From Euphorbia lathyris (Eukaryota > Streptophyta > Magnoliopsida > Malpighiales > Euphorbiaceae): a stretch of DNA of 64,000 nucleotides. The first letter of the stretch is position 1. Every line of letters begins with the position of its first letter. The position numbers and the translations under genes were made by a program. Below are positions 1 through 8,502 of the stretch, in pieces. The stretch spans positions 23,763,001-23,827,000 of the forward strand of contig NC_088913.1 of NCBI RefSeq assembly GCF_963576675.1. Reading direction: 5' to 3'. Below the pieces are notes generated by a model. It was given only the letters and a program-made list of their open reading frames with translations. It was not told the DNA's origin and did no database searches.

Positions 1-287
1 AAAGCCAAGGAGGAAGGATGGCCAGCAATTATTGCTGGCCTAGCCCAACTAATTAGGCAGCAGCAAATTGCTGCTGCCCATTATGTTGACCACCGATTTC
101 GGTGGTCAACTTCACTTACTTGGACCACCAATTTCGCTGGTCCAACTTTCATATTTATTTATTTATTAATTTACAAATTACATGAAATCACTCCATAATT
201 CATACAAATTACAAAAATAGTTCTTCATAATTAGAACTTCTCAACAATTCCTTAATTGTTTTAAATTAATAGTTAATTTTCTCAACA
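1..287 (-). repeat. 3' LTR of element A (partial)
   Basis: Matches 1739-2025 base for base except for four substitutions. It ends in CAACA at 283-287, the complement of the TGTTG LTR start. The remaining U5-side part lies outside the window. Confidence 0.92.
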
Positions 288-300
288 ATCTTCCCCTTAA
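288..300 (-). promoter_or_regulatory. Polypurine tract of element A
   Basis: On the minus strand the sequence TTAAGGGGAAGAT lies directly before the 3' LTR. This is the position and composition of the plus-strand primer of Copia elements. Confidence 0.85.
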
Positions 301-334
301 CTATTAATTTAAAACTTTCATTTTTTTATTATAT

Positions 335-461
335 ATGATGTACTTTCCCATCATCACCGGAGCACTTCTCTCCGCAAACAACTTCTCGGTGCACTTCTCA
401 CCGAATAAATTTGTTGATGCACTTCTCATCAACCTTCAATTATTGGAGCACTTGTCTCCAA
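335..461. repeat. Five short hairpins with a conserved loop
   Basis: Five stem-loops lie at 335-354, 358-374, 386-404, 413-433 and 443-461. Stems are 5 to 7 bp and differ between hairpins (plus-strand 5' arms ATGATG, CGGAG, TCGGTG, GTTGATG, TTGGAG), yet each is perfectly paired. The last four share a 7-nt loop, CACTTCT or CACTTGT; the first has a related 8-nt loop. The cluster lies between the gag stop and the polypurine tract. Confidence 0.85.
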
Positions 462-494
462 ATTAAGCAAATTCTTCTTCGCCAACATGGTCTG

Positions 495-1244
495 TCACAT
501 TGACACTTTCTTTTCTCTTGTTTTTGCAATTCCGTTGCACGTGCCCAAACTTCTTGCACTTGAAACATTGAGGCTTCCCCTTGTACCAGCAGTCATTCTC
601 ATCATGACCATGCTTTTTGCAATGACCACATTGGGGAATTTCCCCTTTTCCTTTTGAATCTTGGGTGAGGAAAACTCCCTCAACTGCTTCCTCATTTTTT
701 CATTTCTCATTGCTCTTCTTTGTTCTTGAGCTTGCAAAGAATTAATTAATTCGGATAAGGATAATTGACTTATATCTCTTGAATCTTCAAGAGATGAAAG
801 TTTTGCCTCAAACCTTTCAGGCAAGCTCACGAATAATTGTTCAACAACTCTCATATCAGGCAGATCTTCTCCCATTAGCCGAATTTTGTTCACGACCGCC
901 ATCAACCGGTCATAATACTCATATACCGACTCATTTTCTTTCATTCTCAAAGTCTCAAAATCTCTTTTGAAATTCAAGACTTCCATCCTCTTTGTTCGTT
1001 CATTGCCTTCATAGAGTTCTTTCAACTTTTCCCAAGCTTCATTTCCTGTTTCACAAGTCATAATTCTCGTGAAAATTGACTCTGAGACAGCAACATGAAT
1101 GATAGACAAAGCTCTTGGAGCTTTCGATAATTCCTCTTCATGAGTCCTTATTTGATTTAAAGTTGGATTGTCTCCAAGAGGTGTTACCTCCTTCTTAGAT
1201 TCAACCCACTGCCACAAGCCCAACCCTTTTAAATGAGTTTTCAT
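495..1244 (-). pseudogene. Copia Gag (UBN2-type) with frameshifted zinc knuckles
   Basis: The 249-residue reading frame has the plant Copia Gag fold region. It begins by discussing a target with LW-x-W near residue 12, and carries A-x-E-x-W-x-x-L and the typical R-x-x-x-L-x-x-x-x-F segment in the middle. Gag would form the capsid-like particle that packages element RNA in the cytoplasm. The frame shifts by one base in a C-run near 640. As a result two CCHC zinc knuckles (C-x2-C-x4-H-x4-C), readable in the neighbouring frame between about 535 and 640, are no longer in frame with the capsid part. The annotated C-terminus after that point is therefore out-of-frame sequence. It ends about 200 bp before the polypurine tract with no pol after it. 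Confidence 0.85.
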
Positions 1245-1357
1245 TTTGATAGCCCAAATCTGATAATTTTCGCCATTGAAACTTGGAGGAGGAAAAACCG
1301 AGGATGATTAGTGGGCTGCCATTCTCCAAAACTCACTGATCCCTTAAGATCGTGGAA

Positions 1358-1369
1358 GCTCTGATACCA
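1358..1369 (-). promoter_or_regulatory. Primer binding site of element A
   Basis: The minus strand reads TGGTATCAGAGC, complementary to the 3' end of initiator methionine tRNA, two bases after the 5' LTR. This fixes the LTR boundary at 1372 and the minus-strand orientation. Confidence 0.93.
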
Positions 1370-1716
1370 ATTGTTGGGAATTTTTCTGGGTTGTGACAAT
1401 TTAGCGAAAGCAATAATTCTCAAAGCACAAGTAATATATTGCTAAAGAAAAAGATAGCTTAAAATTTGAATGCAATTTTATTGAATTTATGAGGTGGGGG
1501 TGTACAAAAGGGTGTTCTCTAGAAACTTTCTAGAGTTACAATGAGATAAAACAAAAATAGTACACTCCGGTGTTTTCCGAAAATACCCCGAAATAATTAT
1601 CTTATTATTTTTGTCTCTCCCCAAAACAATTAGACTACCCTCAAACAATCACTCAAACTCTCTCAAATAAGACTCTCTTGGATTTCCCTTAAAAATCCAA
1701 ATTATGAAACTCTCAC

Positions 1717-1722
1717 TATATA
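1717..1722 (-). promoter_or_regulatory. TATA box of the element A LTR
   Basis: TATATA lies within a small palindrome ACTATATAGT. It sits 6 bp downstream (minus strand) of the last LTR palindrome. Confidence 0.6.
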
Positions 1723-1728
1723 GTGCAT

Positions 1729-1883
1729 CTCCTTGGCTAAAGCCAAGGAGGAAGGATGTCCAGCAATTATTGCTGGCCTAGCCCAACTAATTAGGCAGCA
1801 GCAAATTGCTGCTGCCCATTATGTTGACCACCGATTTCGGTGGTCAACTTCACTTACTTGGACCACCAATTTCGGTGGTCCAA
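1729..1883. repeat. Array of five palindromes in the U3 of element A
   Basis: Inverted repeats lie at 1729-1750 (10-bp arms, 2-nt loop), 1760-1776 (7-bp arms; longer in the other LTR at 20-40), 1794-1816 (11-bp arms), 1823-1848 (12-bp arms, 2-nt loop) and 1858-1883 (10-bp arms, 6-nt loop). The five arms are different sequences, so this is not a simple tandem repeat. The array ends just upstream of the TATA box on the minus strand. Confidence 0.92.
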
Positions 1884-2080
1884 CTTTCATATTTATTTAT
1901 TTTTTAATTTACAAATTACATGAAATCACTCCCTAATTCATACAAATTACAAAAATAGTTCTTCATAATTAGAACTTCTCAACAATTCCTTAATTGTTTT
2001 AAATTAATAGTTAATTTTCTCAACACAAAATTCGTAGGACTCAATTAAAGTTTTATAATAAAACAAATTTAACAAACTAA

Positions 2081-2380
2081 AGAGGCGTTTGGTTCACAAG
2101 AGGTAAGGAAAAATGAATCAAGAAATGAAAACTAAAGGAAATGAAATGAATAAGCATTAATTCCTTTATGTGTTTGGATATGTTTAGGAAAGGGAATGGG
2201 GTAAAGGGAATCCAATTCCCTACGGGGCATAGAGTAATGGGCTTAATCTAAAGTGGGGTAAACCCATAATCTAAAATGGGTAAAGGGAATGAGTTTTTTT
2301 TAAACAAACAAGAAAAGGGAATGAAACACTCCCATTCTCATTCTCATTCCCATTCCTAAAGACCCCGAACCAAACGCCCC
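2081..2380. mobile_element. Harbinger/Tourist-like MITE
   Basis: A 300-bp element with terminal inverted repeats of about 15 bp (left AGAGGCGTTTGGTTC, right end the complement of GGGGCGTTTGGTTC). It is flanked by TAA at 2078-2080 and 2381-2383, the 3-bp target type of PIF/Harbinger elements. It has no coding capacity. The subterminal sequence is rich in GGGAATG/CATTCCC motifs, so the ends could fold over a longer stretch. Confidence 0.8.
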
Positions 2381-2383
2381 TAA

Positions 2384-2626
2384 GTTTATATAAAAACATT
2401 ACATTGGGAAGAAGGAAGTGTTGTAGAAAATAAAGATAAAACTAATAGTTTAATACCTTTAAGTATATATCATTTCAACAATTAAATCTAATTGGTAAAC
2501 ATGTGGAACAAAAAATCACCATAGATTGAAAAGCAAGGTAAAAAGTATTTATTATCAAAATAGCAATAAATAATAATGGTGATGCCAACAACAATTTAAA
2601 TAAACTAGAATTTAAGGAGGACTTAC
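2384..2626. other. AT-rich spacer
   Basis: I see no gene, repeat boundary or RNA gene here. Confidence 0.5.
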
Positions 2627-3358
2627 TTTTTTCAATAAGAAACTGGGACGAGGATATATGTGTTAGCCTGACATCCCAACTAGGTCGGCACCCCAGGCTT
2701 TCACAAACTCCAAACTCTTAAATAAATAAATAAAATAAAAAATGTATGTACAGAGGATTAGGAGAAACGAATGTAAAAAATGTTCAAACGATCATTAACA
2801 ATAAAAGAGGAGCAAAATGATGGCGCTGAAGGCCACCAAGTGATGTCGGAGGAGCTGTAGCCATGATTAGCTAAGGCATCAGCCACCTGGTTGCCTTCAC
2901 GAAAGATATGAGATATCAGAATGTTCATGTTCCTGCAGTGTGCAAGAGCTCTGAGCCAGTCTTGCCTGACAGCCTAAGGGACAATAGTAGAGCGTTGCTT
3001 TAACAAGTCAACAACAAAAGTGGAGTCTGATTCAATCCACAGGTTCCGCCATTCTCTCTCCCACGCCAGTAGATAGGTGAAGGGCAAGAGGGCGGCCCGG
3101 ATGCCAAGGGTAGAGGTCAATCTCATGTGTCTGCTGCCATTAACGAAGGATCCGAAGTAAACAGGCGATTTTTCCCATGACAGCCTGACCAAAAAGCTTC
3201 TCATACAACTTAAAGAGCTTTTTGATGCACCTCATGTTTCTCAAAGTCGCCTTACCAAATAAGAGCATGTCATCTTCATACATGAGATGTGAAGGAAAGG
3301 CCCTACTATTACCATAACTCATAGGAGCAAACATACCGTCGCTTTCAAGTTTGGAAAT
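2627..3358 (-). mobile_element. LINE-A, 3' portion (host of element B)
   Basis: This is the 3' end of an L1-type LINE on the minus strand. Its 3' untranslated end (about 2627-2757) ends in an A-run and contains a block GGGGTGCCGACCTAGTTGGG, seen again in the LINE remnant at 57815. The rest of the same LINE resumes at 36684. The two halves are separated by element B with the duplicated target GAAAT at 3354-3358 and 36684-36688. Reading across the junction restores one continuous RT frame order, which shows that B inserted into this LINE. Confidence 0.85.
2758..3353 (-). pseudogene. LINE-A reverse transcriptase fragment and RNase H
   Basis: From right to left, a short RT piece contains the catalytic block as Y-E-D-D instead of the usual Y/F-A-D-D, followed by a typical L-R-N-(M/L)-(K/R) segment. 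It then runs, in a different frame and after an internal deletion that removed the RT thumb and zinc-binding region, into an RNase H domain. That domain has W-x-x-L-W-I-E-S-D-S-T (catalytic Asp) and G-N-Q-V-A-D-A-L-A-N-H near its end. One TAG codon interrupts the RNase H at about 2971. It cannot encode a working enzyme. Confidence 0.8.
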
Positions 3359-4113
3359 TGATGCGGTTTCTGGGAAACCTCACTAAGGGATAAGTGTACC
3401 CCGTCGTTATCAAGTAATAAATTTCTGGTTTAAGTCCAGGTTATCGTCCACAGGATTTATTTCTGCAAGTACCGAGCTACTCGATCTCGGATGTTATCTA
3501 GGCTTAGGGGGTTTTGAGTTTGTTTGTTTATATTAATCTACTCCTAGGTTGAATTACACTAATCCTAGCTAAGTTATCTAATTCTAACTAAGCTATTCTA
3601 CGCCTACTAAGTTACTCTACCCCTAATTGATCTTTTACCAATGCAATTAACTGAATGAACATGAAGGGATACGATGATAACAATGATAGAATGTTTAAGC
3701 AATTGAATTGAAACTAAGTCGCTTGTGTCCAAGGCGATTAACCCGACCTATCCTCCTAAAGTCCCTAGTTCGTGATTCCCTTGTAAGGCCGAAACTAGCT
3801 CTAAGGGTTAGTAATTTGGGCTTAATCTTCTATAGGGTCGTCAATCCTATAGGCACTGACTAGGTCAGATTCAGCTCGCAATATGTGCCAACCTAATTTT
3901 GGGATTATCGAATGAGTTAAACCAATCAGACAAAGCGTAAGACAAAGATTAAAACATCAAAACAATTGAATGAACAAAAACTATATTATATATCAAAGAT
4001 GAATGTATTGTCACAAAGTTACAATAAACTTAGAATTCATAGCATGTATCAGAGGCTAGACAGAATATAAAAGAAGAAAAATCCCTTTCAGGGAACCTGT
4101 CTACCAATGCAGG
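3359..4113 (-). repeat. 3' LTR of element B, first part
   Basis: Aligned by eye with 35062-35816. It is interrupted after GCAGG at 4109-4113, the duplicated target of element C. The same GCAGG reappears at 30723-30727 where the LTR resumes. Confidence 0.92.
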
Positions 4114-6486
4114 TGTTAGACGAGGTGCCGCGGCCTAATCTCCCGGGCGGACCGGGGGGTGGACAACCTCATGGCGACGTAAGCGGTGATTGGCGCCGAA
4201 AGCAACCAATCGTGAAATCAAGCCGCTCGGCAGGACCGGAGCTCGGACATATGGAAGAGTCGCCACCCACGAATGGGAAAATAAACACCGATCCCTTGCG
4301 GGAGACCGGTGTGGGTTCGGGAAACTTAGGTACGAGCCGAGAAGGCTAGCTCCTTTCCGGAGAAAGGCTACTAGGCACCCCGACATCGCCCGGTTATGAA
4401 CCACCGGCCTCCTACTCAGCATGTTAGGCGATAACGGACTAATCGTATACTTCTTTAAGTTTAAAATTCATTTGAAACCTTTTCTTTCTCTTTTTAGAAA
4501 CCGTTTTGAGCATATATTATTGAAAAGCCACATTAGTAAAGAATCACCCATTTATGTTATACATACACAGAGAAGGGGGGAAGAAAGAAGTGATTTATTT
4601 ACAACTTACTTAAATGTCATGCTGTGTGTTTATTCTATGCTACAACTTACTTAAATGTCATGCTGTGTGTTTATTCTATGCTAACTTATTTCCCCAAAAC
4701 GAGCTTATTTACATGGTTCGCACCTTAATCGCCGTTGGAACGATTTAGGTGCGTTTTAAAACCCCGTTTGATGAAGTTTACCCGAATCGCCGTTGGAACG
4801 ACTCGAGTATTTGAAAACGTTAAGACAAAAACCTTTTAATAAGAAAACATGATTAAACATACAAGTCAATTTTATTTTGTACAAATTCTTTAAGAAAATG
4901 ATTCAAAATCTCTATTATTCACAAAGAAAACGATTTTAATTACAATGTTCGCTTAATCCGTCGTTGGAACGGACTAAGGTTTTAAAACGTGGTGTTTTGA
5001 GAAACGATTTGAAATGTTAACAAAAATGACTCTATTTATTTACATTAGAAATCTCTAAAAACTCATTAGTTTAAATAATTCAATTGAAAACTCTCTTTTT
5101 TGTGATTTATTTTCCCCTTTCATTTAATGGACTCTTTACCCATTGTAATTACAATGATAAACCCAGTTAAACTAATATTCACACTCAAATAAAGCCCATT
5201 TGAAGCATGGACCCATGAATAAGCCAAAAGAATAAAGAAAATAATTTAAACATATATATATACATTTAACTCAAAAAGAGAATATGAAAATGAGAGTTAA
5301 TGCAAAAGAAACTATATGTATATGAAAATAATAGATACAATACATTTATACTTTAAAAATGTGAAAGTAGTAAGTAAATCTCATAAATGAGAAAATAACA
5401 TTTACCCAAGAATAATTTCATTCAATAATCAATAAAATAACCCAAATATCCCAAAACTACATATATACCTAACTATTATAGTTTTAAATATCAAAAATAA
5501 CATATACTAATATCTATTAATTATTTCCCAAAGATGCCCAAGTAAATAACCTTCAAAATAGAATCTAATATAACTCAAAATGAATAAAAGAACACATATA
5601 TATACATATACCTATATTGTAAAATAGAATAAAGAATGATATACAAATATTCTAAAATAATTATATATGTTAAAGGTCTAAAATAGTTTGAAAAACATAT
5701 ATTACATAACTATACATATATATATTAAGGATTAAAAGCTTAAAAGTTAAGAAAAATGGACTGAAATGGCATTTTTTACGTTTTGGCAGATTTATCGACG
5801 GAAAATCCGTCGGTAAACAGCAATTAGTGACAGAATTGGCAAATTACAGCAGCACTCCAAATGTTTCCAGATTTATTCAAAAGCTTTAAATTAAATCTAA
5901 TTCAATCGTTTTGGATTTCCGAACTACCAAAAATGGATCATAGTCGAAAACGGAAGTTCCTAAACGACGTTTTTTATTTCAAAACATTATTTGGAAATTA
6001 CTTTTAAATTAAAAACTTATCATTATAACGTTTTTTGATACCCGAACTACCTTTTTATTGGATCACGGTTCGTATTGGGATATTAAAAACGAGGTTTTTT
6101 ATTTTAAAACAAAACCGGATTTTATTCAACACGAAACGAAAATTAAATAAATACGCTAATTAAATAAAACGAGATAAAATAACTAATTAAATAAAAACTA
6201 TAACATAAAAATAAATAGAAGAAGAGAATAAATAAAATAAAAGAGTCTAGTCCTCGGATAATACCTTGAATTCGGTATCTGACAGTCGAAGCCGATTGAT
6301 TCCACGAGCCGCAATCTTCCGTTTTTTAATAAAACTTTAGTAAAAATTTAACTTTAGGAAATTTGGAATTTTTGAGAAAAAAAAATATTTTTCTCAAAAA
6401 AAATTCACTTTCTCTCTCTAAAAATGTTTAGAGTGAGAAAGGCTCCAAGAAATCCTCCATCTTCTTTGCATTGGGATCTGTGCCCT

Positions 6487-6492
6487 TATATA
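6487..6492 (-). promoter_or_regulatory. TATA box of the element C LTR (3' copy)
   Basis: The minus strand reads CCCTATATAAGG, ending a GC-rich U3 and followed by AT-poor leader. The second LTR has the same motif near 30087-30092. Confidence 0.75.
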
Positions 6493-6512
6493 GGGAAACG
6501 GGTCCCGGAACT

Positions 6513-6723
6513 TTGGGCGACGCCCAAGCAAAATTGGGCGTCGCCCAAAGCCGTTGGGCGGCCGCCCAAGGCTTGTTGGGCGGCCGCCCAACACCACGTT
6601 GGGCTACCGCCCAACATTGTTGGGCGAGCGCCCAACCAACGTTGGGCGCTCGCCCAACGCTCGTTGGGCGTTTGCCCAACGTTCGTTGGGCGTTCGCCTG
6701 ACACGGTTGGGCGTCCGCCCGAC
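6513..6723. repeat. Ten-copy palindrome array, element C 3' LTR
   Basis: Ten copies of the palindrome GTTGGGCGnnCGCCCAAC start at 6513, 6534, 6554, 6575, 6598, 6619, 6641, 6663, 6685 and 6706, so starts are 20 to 23 bp apart. The arms are conserved while the central bases vary. The first copy lies 20 bp upstream (minus strand) of the TATA box. Confidence 0.93.
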
Positions 6724-7191
6724 GACCCCCGAGGCGTGCACGCCCCGCGGCCGCCGAGCGCGCGTTCCGCGCCGTCGGACGCCCATGCGTCGCGGCCGTC
6801 GAATGCGCGCTCCGTGCTGTCGGGCGTGCACGCTCAGTGGCCAACGAGAGCGCGCATCGCGCTACCAGACTCGGGCATTGCTCGGATGTCGAGAGCGTGC
6901 CACTCGTGGTTAGACGCGTGCGTCCGACGGACGTCGAGTGCACGTCCCGTGCCGCCGAGCGGGCGTTCGACCATTGTCGACCGCGCGTCGGATGCCGCTA
7001 AGCACCCGCGCCATGCCGCTAAGCATACGCGAGCCACCTTACCGGCAACAGCGACCCACCGTAATTTTTCCTTCCTTATTATACGCTTATTATTCTTTAT
7101 ATTTTTTTGTTTTTCAAAACTTCCGGAATCAATCACTTCAACCGTCTTGTTTTCAGGTTTTCGTCACAGGTCCTCCGACTCGGTGTCTATA

Positions 7192-7206
7192 GTTGCCCCT
7201 ACTTTT
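7192..7206 (-). promoter_or_regulatory. Polypurine tract of element C
   Basis: The minus strand reads AAAAGTAGGGGCAAC directly before the 3' LTR. Confidence 0.8.
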
Positions 7207-7434
7207 CTATTTTGACAGTGATGTGTGTGTTTCGAAAACGTTTTTTGCTAACATAACACATGCAATGTAAAACATATAAAAGTAAAAGACACGTAAAGAT
7301 TAGGAGGGAGCATACCTGACCTTCGCGCTGCGCGCTCCGGTGTCGTTCTCTGATTCCTTCCATCGTCACCTTTGGAATGGCCGTCGACGAATGTTCTTTT
7401 CTCGGAATCTAGCGTACGTTGGTTATAGGTAAGA

Positions 7435-8073
7435 ATGGCTCAAAAGCAATTTCGGTCTACGACCATTAATGGAATGGCTCAAAAGCAACTCAAGTCTACG
7501 ACCGTGAGTAAGATGGCTCAAAAGCGACCCTGGTCCACGACCGCGGGTAAAATGGCTCAAAAGCAACTCCGGTCTACGACCGTGAGACAGATGGCTCAAA
7601 AGCAACTATGGCCTGCGACCATGAGTAAGATGGCTCAAAAGCAACCCTGGTCCACGACCGCGGGTGATATGGCTCAAAAGCAACTCCGGTCTGCGACCGC
7701 GAGTCAGATGGCTCAAAAGCAACTCCGGTCTGCGACCATGAGTCAGATGGCTCAAAAGCAACTCCGATCTGCGACCGTGAGTCAGATGGCTCAAAAGCGA
7801 CCCTGGTCCACGACCGCGGGTCAGATGGCTCAAAAGCAACTCCGGTCTGCGACCGTGAGTCAGATGGCTCAAAAGCAACTCCGGTCTGCGACCGTGAGTC
7901 AGATGGCTCAAAAGCAACTCCGGTCTGCGACCATGAGTTAGATGGCTCAAAAGCAACTCCGGTCTGCGACCGTGAGTCAGATGGCTCAAAAGCAACTCCG
8001 GTCTGCGACCGCGGGTAATATGGCTCAAAAGCAACTCCGGTCTGCGACCGTGAGTCAAATGGCTCAAAAGCGG
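7435..8073. repeat. 39-bp minisatellite in element C
   Basis: Sixteen full units and a partial seventeenth, every one exactly 39 bp, begin with ATGGCTCAAAAGC. Because 39 is divisible by three, both strands stay open for long stretches (13-residue period MAQKQLRSATVSQ on the plus strand). One unit has TAG instead of CAG at about 7939, which suggests no selection for a protein. Tandem repeats in the 3' untranslated region are known from Ogre-like elements. It lies between the polypurine tract and the promoter of the antisense gene. Confidence 0.93.
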
Positions 8074-8416
8074 GGATTGTTTCTGGATTTTCTTACAACA
8101 CTGTTGTCTGTATTTTCTCACTGGAGCTATCATCTCGGAGGTTCAATGGGAACGTGTTTTAGTCTGAAATGATATAGACTAATGATCGTTTTTCTGTTGA
8201 CTGTCGTTTGTACTTTGACTGGTGTCACTGTTCTGTAAAAATTGACTATTGTCTGGAGTTTATATCTTGACAATGTTGGTCGCTGTCTGAGAGAAATGCA
8301 GGCTGAAACGGACTGCAAATCGGAGGTCTGTGCACCTAGTAATTAATTATTTACTTTTTACCTTTATGTCAAATCGTACCTTTTTCACTATTTACGGGAA
8401 TGTCATTCCCTCTTCC

Positions 8417-8423
8417 TATATAA
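8417..8423 (+). promoter_or_regulatory. TATA box of the antisense gene in element C
   Basis: TATATAA in a CCTATATAAGG context lies 80 bp upstream of the start codon at 8503. It is followed by a pyrimidine-rich CT stretch typical of plant 5' leaders. Confidence 0.7.
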
Positions 8424-8502
8424 GGTGGTGGGGTTTCATTTCAACCCCACACCTTCTCTCTCTTCTTTCTCTCTCTAGACTTCAATTTGGATTATCCTCG
8501 GG

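Larger units (their letters stand above)
1..2025 (-). mobile_element. Element A: short non-autonomous Copia-type LTR retrotransposon
   Basis: Two LTRs in direct orientation enclose only 1,084 bp. Read on the minus strand the order is 5' LTR (1372-2025), methionine-tRNA primer site, gag, a hairpin cluster, polypurine tract, and 3' LTR (1-287, cut by the window edge). No protease, integrase or RT can be found, so the element would depend on another Copia element for reverse transcription. The shared 287 bp of the two LTRs differ at four positions that I could count (about 1.4 percent), so the insertion is fairly young. The target duplication cannot be checked because the left end is outside the window. 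Confidence 0.9.
1372..2025 (-). repeat. 5' LTR of element A
   Basis: This 654-bp LTR is bounded by TGTTG at 1372 and CAACA at 2021-2025. Read on the minus strand, U3 carries five consecutive palindromes (1729-1883), then a TATA box (1717-1722). The U5 side ends next to the primer binding site. Confidence 0.92.
4114..7191 (-). repeat. 3' LTR of element C
   Basis: A 3,078-bp LTR. It carries an extra tandem copy of about 40 bp near 4605-4680 not present in the other LTR. It ends in TATA rather than the expected ACA at 7191, a point change at the terminal dinucleotide. The U3 side contains the ten-palindrome array and TATA box. Confidence 0.92.

Noticed and set aside
6513..6723. Palindrome array as a CRISPR array
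   Set aside because: The host is a plant, spacers are about 4 bp and the repeats lie in an LTR promoter.
6424..7215. Long GC-rich frames in the element C LTR on both strands
   Set aside because: They come from the stop-poor palindrome array and adjacent GC-rich sequence; translation gives only repeats rich in R, P, A and G.
7606..8133. Minus-strand frame over the same minisatellite as a gene
   Set aside because: Same reason; it is the shadow of the repeat on the other strand.
7435..8172. Plus-strand frames of the 39-bp repeat as a repetitive protein gene
   Set aside because: Both strands are open only because the unit is 39 bp, one unit has a stop, and no start context, domain or splice structure supports a gene.
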